Notes under the pieces: model-generated
Database searches by the model: none
What the model saw: only the letters and a program-made list of their open reading frames with translations
Told to the model about the DNA's origin: nothing
NCBI GenBank assembly: GCA_016756855.1
Contig: JAESPD010000033.1
Location: 1-41,264, forward strand
Source: a gamma proteobacterium endosymbiont of Lamellibrachia anaximandri
GTDB taxonomy: Bacteria; Pseudomonadota; Gammaproteobacteria; Chromatiales; Chromatiaceae
Direction: 5' to 3'
DNA: 41,264 nt
In this document: positions 1 through 9,808 of the stretch, piece after piece
Layout: each line of letters opens with the position of its first letter
Position numbering within the stretch: the first letter of the stretch is position 1
Translations under genes and position numbers: made by a program

Positions 1-97
1 AAAAAATATTTTTTACCACCCACCCACCCATTACCTCTCTCTTTTTTCTCCACACAAAACAACAGAGGACGAGGGGGGGGGGGGGGGGGGGGGGGGG
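1..97. other. Low-complexity contig-end sequence with 25-G run
   Basis: The first 72 bases are A/T and C/T-rich low-complexity sequence unlike the GC-rich coding DNA that follows. They contain a CCCA-type short repeat near 18-30 and lead into an uninterrupted run of 25 G at 73-97. No coding or RNA feature is visible. A G homopolymer this long directly abutting a broken gene is more typical of a sequencing or assembly artefact at a contig end than of bacterial DNA. A real G tract cannot be excluded from sequence alone. Confidence 0.7.
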
Positions 98-370
98 TCC
101 AGTTCCGAGACCAGCCTGTTTTCCCTCAACAAGTTGCAACTGGAACAGATGCGGCGTAACGACAACCACCGGATCACCCTCATCGAACGCATGTTGAGCG
201 AGCCCCACCAGCTGATTGTCACCAATCTGATCGGCAACGAATTCGTCAACGTGGCCGCATCCGTCATCCCAGCGGCAATCGTGATTCAGCTTTTCGGCGC
301 GGATAACAAGATGGTCAACCTGCTTATCATGGTGCCGATCCAGCTGCTTGTGGATGAAATCACGCCCAAA
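98..370 (+). pseudogene. CNNM/DUF21 (CorC/HlyC family) transmembrane domain fragment
   Basis: The open frame that begins right after the G run encodes a recognisable piece of a CNNM (DUF21) domain, the membrane part of CorC/HlyC-type transporters often linked to Mg2+ or Co2+ efflux. Visible signatures are SSETSLFSLNK at the left edge, the segment LIVTNLIGNEFVNVAAS, a hydrophobic stretch, and an EITPK motif near the right edge. The N-terminus is cut by the poly-G run. After EITPK the frame no longer resembles the family, and it runs on over the 3' end of the oppositely oriented cytochrome gene. No CBS or CorC_HlyC domain follows. It is therefore a remnant, or half of a misjoined contig, rather than a working gene. 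Confidence 0.65.
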
Positions 371-421
371 CAGACCCAGCTGAACACCAGGCCTGCCAGG
401 CGATTTCATTGTTGGCTAGCG

Positions 422-2662
422 CTACTGGATCGGCACGTTGACTGGTGCAGCGGAAACCATGTCAACAATCCTGTTTCTATCGACCATCTTCTCGTTGACC
501 AGATCCGGCCGACCTGTTGCCAAAGCTCTAAGGAAACGCGGCGGGAAGGCTCTGGCGCGTAAACGAACATTGATCTGCAGCGGGCCTTCGATGCCCGTTG
601 GTACATCGACGTCGTAGCGTACATCCACGGTCTCTAACGCGGGAATGGAAAAGCCGTTGTCCGTGTGGGTTGAGAGGAATGGCATGAACACTTCCTCTTC
701 GATGAAATGCCCCTGGTCGTCCCGCATCGGCTCGCCGTTTCCATCCACCGGAATTCGGATGAACTCGTTGCCGAAATTGGCAAGACCCTGGTAGACAGGC
801 GGATCCTCGTGGCGTCGGTTGTAGTCCGGACCATGTATCACATCTGCCTCCAATGTGAGCGGATCAATAACGCCGGAACCACCGTTCGGTCCGACAAGAT
901 TTCGCAGATCTTCATCATCGAGATTGCCGTCGGGTTCCATTTCACCGGTTTCCGGATGTGCTGTATCAACCAACGTACCGCTCTCGTAGACCGGCTGACC
1001 ATTGTTATCGGAAACGATCAGTTCGACCCATATCCGCCGTTCCTGAGAGAAGCCGGAAGGCAGATTATGCCCGGTACCGCTGTTGGTTACGTGAACCGTG
1101 ATCGGAATGGTACTGCCTCTGTCCGCATCCGCAGGGGCCGATACTGCGATCTCGGCCGCCGACTCCATGAGAATCCGGCGCCGCTGTACCTGGCCGATGA
1201 CATTGCCGTTCTCATCGCGGGCCTCATTGTCCTGGCCCGGAAAGTCGACCAATGCGATATCGATACCCGTGAAATAGTGGGTGCTCACCTCTTCCCGCTC
1301 GAACACATATCTGGGACGCGGGTAAACTGTCGTCTCTCCTTCAGCGTAAGAACCTGCTGGTTCTGGCGGACCCAGATCCATGTGACAGTCCTGGCAGGTC
1401 ACAACACCTCCGACCGTATTATTGATCGGCCCGTAGGGGCCATTTTTCCACTCAGTGAAGAGGTTTTCCAAGCGCTGGAAAGGCTCGTTGGTCACCGGAT
1501 CAACGGCATCGGCCAGGTTGCCATCCGGTGGTGTACGCACGTCATGGCAGGTACCGCAGAACTCACCGCTTCTCAGGTAGCCGTCTTGCATATTGATGTC
1601 CTGGCCATGAGCCGAAGTATGTGTAGGGCTGTACTCCGAATTTTCCAGCGGCCCAAACTTCGTATCTCCGGGTTCCAGTACAAACGCTGTATTCGCGATT
1701 CCGTCGCCGAGACGGCCAAACCCAAGTGATCTATCCGGCCCGGAAATCTGGTGGCAGATGTCGCAGGAGATGCCGCCTCGTCCAGCCTTGGTCGCAAAAT
1801 CCCTCATCGCATGGCCATTGCTGTCAGACAAGGTTGGGAAATTGCCAAGTAAAGTGTCCGCCGGATTATGGCAGCTTTGGCAGAACAGGGCCGTAGGATG
1901 ATCACCGGCAGCGAATCCGGAACCTCCCTGGGATACCGAGAAGGCACTGCCGAGGGCCTCCAGTGCGCTGAATGTCGGACTGAGGGCGCTGTAGGCCATC
2001 ATGTTGCCGGACCACTCACGGAACTGACGAGGATGGCAAATCCTGCACTGCTCCGGGTCGGAAAAATCTACCGTCTCCAAAGGCGGAAGAGGAGTGGTAT
2101 TTTCCAGGAAAGCTGTAAGTGCCTTGACTTCCTGGGGTGTAACGTCAATACCCGTGTGGACCAGTTCCTCGGCTATCGCACGACGAGTGTCGTATGCCGA
2201 CTTGCCCTGAATATCGCCCCCGGATCCCATGATGCCCGTTCCATCATCGCCGTGGCACAGGAAACAGAGTTTGTCCCTATAAATACTCGCTGTCAGGTCC
2301 GGTGGGAGTCCAGCGCTACTGCAATTTCCACCCGCTCTCTTAACCCGTGCTTCCACGGTGCTACCGCCGGATACCGCACGTACGTAGCAAGGCGAAATTG
2401 AAAGATCGTTCACTTTTGCTATCCAGTACCCATCATCATCGGCCTGTGCTGTGGCTAGTTCCTTCCCCGTTAATGCATCCGATAAAAAGACGAGGTTAAG
2501 GGTATCGCTCCGGCCTTTCACTACCAAGCGATCCTTATTACCGTTCCAGCGTACGGTATCGACTGTTACTGAGGCATTCTGTGCCAGTGCTCCGAAGCTG
2601 GCAAATTGGATAAGAAGGACAATTAGACTTGTACGGCAAAACATCCTGATCACCTTTTTCAT
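422..2662 (-). CDS. Exported six-heme c-type cytochrome
   Basis: This is a 746-residue periplasmic or extracellular multiheme cytochrome c, presumably an electron carrier or redox enzyme. Residues 1-28 form a Sec signal peptide ending ALAQ. Residues 30-115 are a heme-free, beta-rich region. There are six CXXCH heme motifs: CFLCH near 133, CRICH near 206, CQSCH near 261, CDICH near 300, CGTCH near 368 and CQDCH near 424. The first lies in a single-heme cytochrome-like module (about 120-190). The other five belong to a cytochrome c554-like region. The last 250 residues are heme-free and beta-rich. The start is set by AAGGAG eight bases upstream of ATG. The next gene on the same strand upstream encodes an exported EF-hand protein 436 bp away. 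I cannot name the donor or acceptor. Confidence 0.85.
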   Translation of the reverse strand: MKKVIRMFCRTSLIVLLIQFASFGALAQNASVTVDTVRWNGNKDRLVVKGRSDTLNLVFLSDALTGKELATAQADDDGYWIAKVNDLSISPCYVRAVSGGSTVEARVKRAGGNCSSAGLPPDLTASIYRDKLCFLCHGDDGTGIMGSGGDIQGKSAYDTRRAIAEELVHTGIDVTPQEVKALTAFLENTTPLPPLETVDFSDPEQCRICHPRQFREWSGNMMAYSALSPTFSALEALGSAFSVSQGGSGFAAGDHPTALFCQSCHNPADTLLGNFPTLSDSNGHAMRDFATKAGRGGISCDICHQISGPDRSLGFGRLGDGIANTAFVLEPGDTKFGPLENSEYSPTHTSAHGQDINMQDGYLRSGEFCGTCHDVRTPPDGNLADAVDPVTNEPFQRLENLFTEWKNGPYGPINNTVGGVVTCQDCHMDLGPPEPAGSYAEGETTVYPRPRYVFEREEVSTHYFTGIDIALVDFPGQDNEARDENGNVIGQVQRRRILMESAAEIAVSAPADADRGSTIPITVHVTNSGTGHNLPSGFSQERRIWVELIVSDNNGQPVYESGTLVDTAHPETGEMEPDGNLDDEDLRNLVGPNGGSGVIDPLTLEADVIHGPDYNRRHEDPPVYQGLANFGNEFIRIPVDGNGEPMRDDQGHFIEEEVFMPFLSTHTDNGFSIPALETVDVRYDVDVPTGIEGPLQINVRLRARAFPPRFLRALATGRPDLVNEKMVDRNRIVDMVSAAPVNVPIQ

Positions 2663-3098
2663 TATGCATACTCCTTGGCAAATCCCCGAAGACAGGCGGA
2701 GGGTAGAAGTAACCTCTTGTAAATAAAAGTGAACCCCAGCCGTCTATGATGTGATGAAATAGCCTTTGGTTATTGATAGTGGCTATAACCTAGTAAATTA
2801 GTAGGGAATATCCGGCTGTCAACCCGCGAAAACTCATGGATAAAAAATGGTTGTTCGCGGATCCGAAGAACGGTGGGTTGTGACTAGCCATGCGAAGACG
2901 GCGAGAAACCTTGATATTAATGCTCAGGCTTTCATAGGGAATAGCAAATTGACGCTTGATCAGGAAGAGGTCAATGGTTGGCATGACGAACGCAGGGTGC
3001 AACCCGCTGCTCCAGACTATGAATAGACCAGGAACCGCACACTCACACTTCTCCCTGAAAGATATCATCATGGCCTTCCCTGGCCACCATAAAAACGC
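2663..3098. other. Intergenic region, no gene seen
   Basis: These 436 bp separate the EF-hand gene from the cytochrome gene. I find only the cytochrome ribosome-binding site (AAGGAG on the minus strand, about 2671-2676) and AT-rich sequence around 2720-2810 that could hold a promoter. No -35/-10 pair is convincing. A 93-codon minus-strand frame (2790-3071) has no family resemblance and no ribosome-binding site. Confidence 0.5.
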
Positions 3099-3713
3099 CT
3101 ACTGAGTACGTGACTGGCGGTGCTGGGCCTGCATCTGCAGAAACTCAGACTCTTTCACCACACCATCACCATCCTGGTCAACTTCACTGAAAGGCCGTGC
3201 GTTTTTCAAACCCCTCATCATGTAGCCTTGCTTGGCGCGTTCGCTGATTCGCCGGCCACGAGCCTCGATGAATTCATCCTCGGTCATGGCACCGTCACCA
3301 TTAAGATCGAATTCAACGAATGAGGGCATATTCCGCCCCCTGCCTGCACCACGCCCGGAAGCCATCTCAGCCCCCTTTCCAGATCCCTTTCCATTGGGCC
3401 GTTGTGACATTTGCTGCTGCCGAAATGCGGCCATTTCGTCCGAACCCAGAACGCCATCTGCATTGAGGTCTAACTGTTCGAATGTTGGGGCCTTGGCGGC
3501 ATTGCGCATCGGCCGCCCCTCGGCGGCGCGTGCTGCCCTTCGTTCGTTGCGAAGGGCATTGAATTCATCTGTAGTGATAGCTCCGCTGCCGTCACGATCA
3601 TAGGCCTCAAACGGTACAGGTCCCCGCTGAAGATAGCTGGGCGACTGAGCTGCGGCAAACAATGCTATCCCACTCAACAGGATCGTAAAAATTGATTTAT
3701 ATAACATCTTCAT
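3099..3713 (-). CDS. Exported EF-hand calcium-binding protein
   Basis: This 204-residue protein has a Sec signal peptide (about 1-22, ending FAAAQ) and four EF-hand loops. They read DRDGSGAITTDE, DLNADGVLGSDE, DLNGDGAMTEDE and DQDGDGVVKESE, each with Asp or Asn at the metal positions and a terminal Glu. A Gly/Arg/Lys-rich linker (about 105-128) separates the two pairs. It probably binds Ca2+ in the periplasm as a buffer or sensor; the partner is unknown. GGAG lies about seven bases before ATG. The neighbouring minus-strand cytochrome may be co-transcribed, but the 436-bp gap makes this uncertain. Confidence 0.85.
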   Translation of the reverse strand: MKMLYKSIFTILLSGIALFAAAQSPSYLQRGPVPFEAYDRDGSGAITTDEFNALRNERRAARAAEGRPMRNAAKAPTFEQLDLNADGVLGSDEMAAFRQQQMSQRPNGKGSGKGAEMASGRGAGRGRNMPSFVEFDLNGDGAMTEDEFIEARGRRISERAKQGYMMRGLKNARPFSEVDQDGDGVVKESEFLQMQAQHRQSRTQ

Positions 3714-3977
3714 ATCGACTCTCCAAAAAACGGCATACTTGCCGGACTACATCCCGAAAAACTCCTTACTATTGGGGAATATTAAACCAACAAGCTGAAA
3801 CCTAGCTGAAAGCCACTCCCTGTAGTGCAAGCAAAGCCATCTGAGGTCCATTGCCATGAGTGATGACCCGTTCGTGTTTACAGACAATCGGCGCCAATGC
3901 TCCAGCCGCAGTCCTTACATTTTGTCGTTGATTATCCGCAGTTAAGGGTTCTAGCTATGACGATACACATACTTCAA

Positions 3978-4820
3978 TCACCTACGGTCACTCATTGTAA
4001 TGAATCGCTCCAGTCCCTCCCGGTAACTGTCGCCACTCTGCAGGAACCCCATATTGTGGCTTCCGCCGATCTCCAGAAACCGTTTCGGTTGACGGGCCGC
4101 CTGGTAGAGCTGCTGCCCATGCTTAAAAGGGATGATTTCGTCGTCCGGACTATGAACCACCAGAACCGGGCAGCTGACAGATTCAAGATAAGCCCTGGTA
4201 TCAAATTGGAAACGTGACAGCCAACGCACCGGAAACATGGGGTAGAGATCTGCTGCCATATCCGGCACTGAAGTGAAGGCAGATTCCAGAATCAGGCCTC
4301 TGACTGGATAACTTGAGGCGAGACGGGCGGCAACAGCACCCCCCAGGGAACGACCGAACAGCAGTATATCCTCAGGAGGTATCTTCTTCTGCTCGGTCAG
4401 AAGGCGCCATGCGGCCTCTGCATCCCGGTAATTTCCTGCTTCTGTCGGACGGCCTTCGCTCCTGCCGAAGCCGCGGTAATCGAAGATCAGCACCGCCAGA
4501 CCAAGCCGGTGAAAAATCTCCAGGGAATCCAGGCGATGTGAGATATTGTCGGCATTACCGTGAAAAAAAAGCAGCGTGGCGCGCGGCTTTTCGAGCGGCA
4601 GAAACCAGCCGTGCAGGGTTATGCCATCGTCGGTGGTGAGTGCGAGCGTCTCGAAGTTCAGTCCGACTTGATCTGGCGTAGCCATGATCGCCCTGCTGGG
4701 CAAACTCGGATAGTAGAGCAGGCGGGACTGGGAAAAATAGAGTATCAGCAGCAGTGCCCCATAGACCGCCACCACTATCGCCACAAACGGCCATAGACTC
4801 TCCAGCGAAAAACGCGGCAT
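3978..4820 (-). CDS. Membrane-anchored alpha/beta hydrolase (Bem46/ABHD13-like)
   Basis: A 280-residue serine hydrolase with one N-terminal membrane helix (about 10-30), so the catalytic domain is anchored to the membrane. The nucleophile elbow GRSLGG puts the catalytic Ser at 158. The acid is in HSPDDE (Asp 226/227) and the base is His 255 in GGSHN. An oxyanion-type FFHGNA motif lies at 85-90. Family members of this kind (Bem46, YfhR, ABHD13/17) are esterases or thioesterases of mostly unknown substrate, so none is proposed here. The start is supported by AAGGAG nine bases upstream. It lies downstream of sbcC on the same strand but is separated by 71 bp. Confidence 0.85.
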   Translation of the reverse strand: MPRFSLESLWPFVAIVVAVYGALLLILYFSQSRLLYYPSLPSRAIMATPDQVGLNFETLALTTDDGITLHGWFLPLEKPRATLLFFHGNADNISHRLDSLEIFHRLGLAVLIFDYRGFGRSEGRPTEAGNYRDAEAAWRLLTEQKKIPPEDILLFGRSLGGAVAARLASSYPVRGLILESAFTSVPDMAADLYPMFPVRWLSRFQFDTRAYLESVSCPVLVVHSPDDEIIPFKHGQQLYQAARQPKRFLEIGGSHNMGFLQSGDSYREGLERFITMSDRR

Positions 4821-4891
4821 TGTACGATGCTCCTTCGTTACTTCACCTTGGACCTGTTAACACTATGCGGATACCCATATATCCAATGCCA

Positions 4892-7800
4892 CTATTCCAT
4901 CCTGCCACATCCGGGTCCGCTGATCGTACTTCTTCCACCCGCTTGCGGTATTACCTCTATCTGAGTGGCGATGCGCTCCTTGAGAGCTGAGACGTGGGAG
5001 ATCACACCGATCAACTTGCCATCCTGCTGCAATCCAGCGAGGGTCTCCAACGCTGTATCCAGGGCCTCTTCATCCAGGGTACCGAACCCTTCATCCAGGA
5101 ACAGTGAGTCCACCCGGACGTTTTTACTGGCCATCTGGGAGAGACCAAGCGCCAGGGAGAGACTGACGATAAAACTCTCACCCCCCGACAGGTTCTTGGT
5201 TGAACGAATCTCGCCCGCCTGATAGTTATCCACCACGTTGAGTTCCAACGGCTGCCCATCATCCCTTATCAGAAGATAGCGATCGGTCATTTTCTGCAGT
5301 TGCCGGTTGGCATGCCCGACCATCATCTCGAAGGTCAGACCTTGGGCGAAGTTGCGATACTTCTTGCCATCTGCCGAGCCGATGAGTTCATGCAGAAGAT
5401 CCCAGCGCGAACATTCGCGCTTTTGTGCGTCGATCTGCTTGGCTCGATCCTGTTGTTTGCGCCTCAGATTCTCATTTTCATCCAACTTCTGCCGCATGCC
5501 GCCAACCTCCTGCTGGAGGCTCTTTTGGCGGCTTACAAGCGCCTCCAACGCCTGCTTGAGTATGTCGCGAGGTTGATCCGTTCTCTGTTTTTTTCGTTCG
5601 ATATCCAGCAATGATGATCTATCCCGGCTCCTTGTATTCAACTCTGTTTGCTCAGTTGCCAGCCGCTGGGCTTGCTGCATCAGATTGTTACGTTCTTCTT
5701 CGGGCAGACAGGCAGCCTGGTAGCTGGTTTCATCGGTAAAGTCGAACTGCTCAAGTCGGATCTGAAACGCCGCCTGACTCTGTTTCAACTGATCAGCCCT
5801 GCCAAGCATCGTCTTTTCAATCAACGCAATCGCGGCTTTCAGTTTGCCTTGCTCCCCCGTTGCAAGATGAAATAGCTGACGGGACTCTTCGAGTTGTTTT
5901 TCGGCCTTTTCAACAGAGGTGGAGAGACGGGTCTCTTCAGCATCCGGGTTCTTATCTTCAAAAAGCACGAACCGATCCTGGGTCAGGGAGTCCTGCTCAC
6001 GTTTCAGGTTACTCAGAATCTCACGTTGTTCTATCAGAACGGCCTCTGATGTGTTGATTTGCGTGGCTTGATGTTCTGTCTGCAACTCCAGGTTGGAGAT
6101 GTGAATTCCAAGATCATTCTGCTGTCTCTGCCGATCAAGCCATTGATCCTGCCGTGTAATCAGCTCAGCCTGAATCGGGTCCAGCGCATCCATGGGCAGC
6201 TCCTGGAAACCGTAGACCCGCACATCTTGCAGCGTCTTCTCCTGAGCTTTCTGCAGCTGGATTTTGAGTGCATCCAACGCATCTTTCTGGCCATCGACTG
6301 CCTGTCCTGCTGCGTGTTTTTTATAGACCAAACCTTGGATTTCCTGCTCTGACTGGCCCAGCGTCTCTCTTCTCTCTTCAATCAATTCACGTAAGGAGGC
6401 AATCTCCTTCTCGTATCTCTCAGCAGCCGACACGACCTTTGAGGTCGTCTCAAGTTTTTCGCTATTCTCCTGCTGTAGCCGCAGTAAGGTATCTGCCGGA
6501 TCGTCGCCCCCATCCTCAACAACAGCAAGCACCCTGAACCCCTCATGAATTTGCTGCTCTTCGGTGGAAATCTTGTCTTCGGCCTCTTTTATGCGTGTCT
6601 CGTTTTGCTGCAGATCCTTCCGAATTCCGACCTGTTTGATACTGAGATCAGAGAGCAGATCACGGGTCTGTTTTAGCTCCTCTCTCACACGCTTCAGTTC
6701 AGTTGCGGTCTTATCCGTGGCGGGAATATTTCCTTCTGCATACGGGTGTTCCTCTGCACCGCAAAGGGGGCAGACCTCACCATCCTGTAGTTGCTGCCGG
6801 GCCTCGTCAAAGCTCTGGATTCGGGTCAGCAGGGAGAGCTGCGTTTCCAGCAGCGACAACTCCCGTTCCAAGGCCGAGAGCCTCTCAGTTTGATCCAGTA
6901 TCTGCCTGGCCAACGGAGCCTCTTCGGCAGTGAGTTTTTCATGTTGGCGATTGAGTTGACCGAGGCTAATGCGTGATGCATTCAGCGACATCAGTGACTG
7001 GCCGGTCTCTCTCAGCAGTGACTCTCTCTCTTTGAGATCAGAGAGGAGGTTTCGCCATGCTGAAACCTCTCTTTCAGCGAGAATATCTGTCAATCCATTC
7101 TGCTGGTGAAGCCGTTTTTTCTGGATAACTTCGAGGGCATCCTTTTGTCCCTGTAGCGCTTTTGATTGTTCACTCCACAATCGTGAGGCTTCTCTCTTTT
7201 GGGTCTCGGCTGAAACCACTTCCTCAGCCTTATCGCGGACATTTCCATCCAGTTCACGAAGCCGATCAAACTGACTCAGAATCCTGGCAAGCTGTTCGAT
7301 AAGTCCCTTATCCGCCTCGCTTTCTGAAAGAAGTTTCTGAACCTCTTTGAGGGTGACTTTCTGCTCATTCAGAATCTGGCAATCTTCACTGTACTTGGTT
7401 CGATGGGTATCAAGCGTTTTTGTCGCAGCTGAAACGAGATCGGCAGCCTTTTTGATAGACGTCTTTTTTTCTCGCAGCTTGAGATCCAACTCCCGCACCT
7501 GACGGATAACAGTCAGCGTCTCTTTTTGCTCGTCTCGCTTCTGTGCCAGCTTCTCACTGGCCAGCTTCAGGGTCTCTTCGGCCCGTGTTACTTCACCCTC
7601 CTGTTCCGGCAGAGCCAGCTGACACGCTTTGTGGCGTTGCTGATCCGTTTCCTGCTCACGACGCAGTGAACTCAAACTGGCAAAATCGCCTGCCAATTCC
7701 AAGGCCTGCGTTGCCCGTTCAAGCTTTTCGTGCCCAGGCTGAAAGTCCTTCAGTCGCATCTCCATGTCTTGCTTCTGTTTAGCAAGCAAGCCCAACTCTT

Positions 7801-8569
7801 TTTCAAGGGATTCGATTCCTTCCAGCCAGTCTATGGCCTGATTGTTCTGATCAATATCCTGATTCAAACCGGCCTCCTGAAGAACCATCTGCTCCAGGCC
7901 TGCTTTCAACTGCTGCTCATCCTCTTCACTCAGCAGTTGCATCCCCGCCAGTTCAGCTTGTAGGAGATCCAGTTTTTCACGCTCTTCAGAGTGTCGTTTA
8001 TGAACCTGGATGGAGATCTGGCTATAGATCTCTGTGCCGGTAATCTGTTCCAGAATAGGCGCACGTTCGTCAGGAGCCGCCTGCAGAAAAGCCGCAAAGC
8101 CTCCCTGTGCAAGCAGCATGGAGCGGGTGAAACGGTCGAAGTCCATGCCGGTAACCGTTTCAATCTGATCGGCAACACCGCGAAGCTTTGACTCAAGAAT
8201 CCGGCCTGAATCAGCATCCGCAATCTCATGTTTAGGCGCCTGCAACTCACCACCTGGTTTTTTTCGTGCCCTGTGCTGGCTCCAGTGACACCGAAATCGT
8301 CCCGCTTGGGTTTCAAAGGTCACTTCGGCAAAACACTCACCCGTCTGCCGCGACATGATCTCGTTCCCGCTCTTGGTGACCTTGTTGAGACGAGGCGTTC
8401 GACCATAAAGCGCAAGACAGATAGCATCGAGGATCGTCGTTTTACCCGCACCGGTCGGCCCGGTTATGGCAAAGATGCCGTCGGATGAAAAAACGGGGTG
8501 TGCCAGGTCAATTTCCCATTCACCGGCAAGCGAGTTCAAGTTCTTAAAACGTATCAGCAGTATGCGCAT
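4892..8569 (-). CDS. sbcC: Exonuclease SbcCD ATPase subunit SbcC
   Basis: SbcC is the Rad50-like ATPase that, with SbcD, cleaves DNA hairpins, palindromes and protein-blocked ends. The 1225-residue length is slightly longer than usual. The N-terminal Walker A is GPTGAGKTT (about 37-45). Two very long Glu/Gln/Lys-rich coiled coils flank the zinc hook CPLC at about residue 598. The C-terminal half of the ATPase has the ABC signature LSGGES and the Walker B LFLDEGFGTLD near 1155. It starts nine bases after the sbcD stop, so the pair is one operon. Substrate hairpins of the type this complex acts on occur in this window (for example 23433-23463), but no special link is implied. Confidence 0.97.
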   Translation of the reverse strand: MRILLIRFKNLNSLAGEWEIDLAHPVFSSDGIFAITGPTGAGKTTILDAICLALYGRTPRLNKVTKSGNEIMSRQTGECFAEVTFETQAGRFRCHWSQHRARKKPGGELQAPKHEIADADSGRILESKLRGVADQIETVTGMDFDRFTRSMLLAQGGFAAFLQAAPDERAPILEQITGTEIYSQISIQVHKRHSEEREKLDLLQAELAGMQLLSEEDEQQLKAGLEQMVLQEAGLNQDIDQNNQAIDWLEGIESLEKELGLLAKQKQDMEMRLKDFQPGHEKLERATQALELAGDFASLSSLRREQETDQQRHKACQLALPEQEGEVTRAEETLKLASEKLAQKRDEQKETLTVIRQVRELDLKLREKKTSIKKAADLVSAATKTLDTHRTKYSEDCQILNEQKVTLKEVQKLLSESEADKGLIEQLARILSQFDRLRELDGNVRDKAEEVVSAETQKREASRLWSEQSKALQGQKDALEVIQKKRLHQQNGLTDILAEREVSAWRNLLSDLKERESLLRETGQSLMSLNASRISLGQLNRQHEKLTAEEAPLARQILDQTERLSALERELSLLETQLSLLTRIQSFDEARQQLQDGEVCPLCGAEEHPYAEGNIPATDKTATELKRVREELKQTRDLLSDLSIKQVGIRKDLQQNETRIKEAEDKISTEEQQIHEGFRVLAVVEDGGDDPADTLLRLQQENSEKLETTSKVVSAAERYEKEIASLRELIEERRETLGQSEQEIQGLVYKKHAAGQAVDGQKDALDALKIQLQKAQEKTLQDVRVYGFQELPMDALDPIQAELITRQDQWLDRQRQQNDLGIHISNLELQTEHQATQINTSEAVLIEQREILSNLKREQDSLTQDRFVLFEDKNPDAEETRLSTSVEKAEKQLEESRQLFHLATGEQGKLKAAIALIEKTMLGRADQLKQSQAAFQIRLEQFDFTDETSYQAACLPEEERNNLMQQAQRLATEQTELNTRSRDRSSLLDIERKKQRTDQPRDILKQALEALVSRQKSLQQEVGGMRQKLDENENLRRKQQDRAKQIDAQKRECSRWDLLHELIGSADGKKYRNFAQGLTFEMMVGHANRQLQKMTDRYLLIRDDGQPLELNVVDNYQAGEIRSTKNLSGGESFIVSLSLALGLSQMASKNVRVDSLFLDEGFGTLDEEALDTALETLAGLQQDGKLIGVISHVSALKERIATQIEVIPQAGGRSTISGPGCGRME

Positions 8570-8578
8570 TTTCCGTCT

Positions 8579-9808
8579 CTATTCTGCCTGGGTATCGGCT
8601 TGGTTGAGAGCGGTAATCGTCTCCTGATAGGCCAGCAGAAGTTCAGGGCGCTGTGTTTCCGGCACCTCATGCGCCTCAAGACATCGTGCAAAGACATCGT
8701 CAACATTCAGATCGTCGAGGGTTTCGTTATCGTGAATCCGCTTGAGTACCCGATCTATGATCCGGTTATTCTTCACACGAAGAATCTCCAGGTTGGTCTC
8801 TGATATGGCAGTTTCGAGTTGTTCACGCAGGTCACCGATCACATCCTCGCCTTCATAGACAACCTCTAACCATGCCTGGCTTTGTGTTGCGGACAGCGCC
8901 AGAATCCGGGCGGATATCTCATCCCAATCACCCTGTATGCGCTCAAGCCGCTGGAAGACCGGTGCCTTGATCAATGTCACCGTTGCTTCTCTGTCAGCGA
9001 ACTCTACGAGGCAGACACTCTTCTCCTGTGTGGCCTCTCCAAAGCCCATCGGCAGCGGAGATCCGCTATAACGCATAACCTCCGAGGCATTGATCTTCTG
9101 CGGGACGTGGAGGTGGCCCAACGCAAGATAGTCGATACATTCCGGGAAGATTCCCGAGGTCACATGGGCAAGTGACCCTACATATAGCTCGCGGACACCA
9201 TCTCCATCAACCGTTTGTCCTCCGACGGCAAAGAGATGCCCCATGGCAATAATGGGAACATCTATACCCAATGAGTTACGTTTCTGTTCAGCCAGGTCAC
9301 ACACCTCGGCATAGTGGGTGCGTATGCCCTTGATCAGTTTCTGCTCCTTGTCGTCAATGCTCTCACCGGCTTGTGCCACTCGAATATCGCGATCCCTCAG
9401 ATAGGGCACTGCACAAACGATGAGTTCCGGAGAGCCATCCTGATTTTGCAGCAGCAGGACTTCTTCGTCGCAGCTCTCGCCGGTCGAGCCAATGACGTGA
9501 ACGTCAAGCGCGCGCAATAGTTCCCTGGGTGCATTCAGAAATGAGGGAGAGTCGTGATTACCCGCAATCACGACGACATGACGGCAGGATGAAGCCGCCA
9601 CACGGCACAGGAACCGGTAGTAGAGCGTCTGAGCCCGATTGCTCGGCGTGCTTGTATCGAAGACATCGCCGGCCACGAGCAGTGCATCCACCTGCTCCTG
9701 ATCGATTGTCTGCGCCAGCCAGGAGAGGAACGCATCGAACTCCTGATAGCGTTTTCGTCCATAAAGCGCCCGGCCGATATGCCAATCTGATGTGTGGAGG
9801 ATTTTCAT
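8579..9808 (-). CDS. sbcD: Exonuclease SbcCD nuclease subunit SbcD
   Basis: SbcD is the Mre11-like Mn2+-dependent nuclease partner of SbcC. At 409 residues it matches the family length. The metallophosphoesterase motifs appear in order: SDWHIG at 7-12, AGDVFDTS near 46, AGNHDSPS near 82, and later MGHLF and ALGHLHVP. The C-terminal third, which contacts SbcC, is present. It is the first gene of the sbcD-sbcC operon, followed after nine bases by sbcC. Confidence 0.97.
   Translation of the reverse strand: MKILHTSDWHIGRALYGRKRYQEFDAFLSWLAQTIDQEQVDALLVAGDVFDTSTPSNRAQTLYYRFLCRVAASSCRHVVVIAGNHDSPSFLNAPRELLRALDVHVIGSTGESCDEEVLLLQNQDGSPELIVCAVPYLRDRDIRVAQAGESIDDKEQKLIKGIRTHYAEVCDLAEQKRNSLGIDVPIIAMGHLFAVGGQTVDGDGVRELYVGSLAHVTSGIFPECIDYLALGHLHVPQKINASEVMRYSGSPLPMGFGEATQEKSVCLVEFADREATVTLIKAPVFQRLERIQGDWDEISARILALSATQSQAWLEVVYEGEDVIGDLREQLETAISETNLEILRVKNNRIIDRVLKRIHDNETLDDLNVDDVFARCLEAHEVPETQRPELLLAYQETITALNQADTQAE

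Noticed and set aside
134-562. 142-codon plus-strand frame at the left end as a complete gene
   Set aside because: Only 98-370 resembles the CNNM family; the rest overlaps the cytochrome 3' end antisense and has no similarity.
707-1729. 340-codon plus-strand frame
   Set aside because: Antisense to the cytochrome gene, which has a signal peptide and six heme motifs; no family resemblance.
2790-3071. 93-codon minus-strand frame
   Set aside because: No ribosome-binding site, no family signal, not in line with flanking gene spacing.
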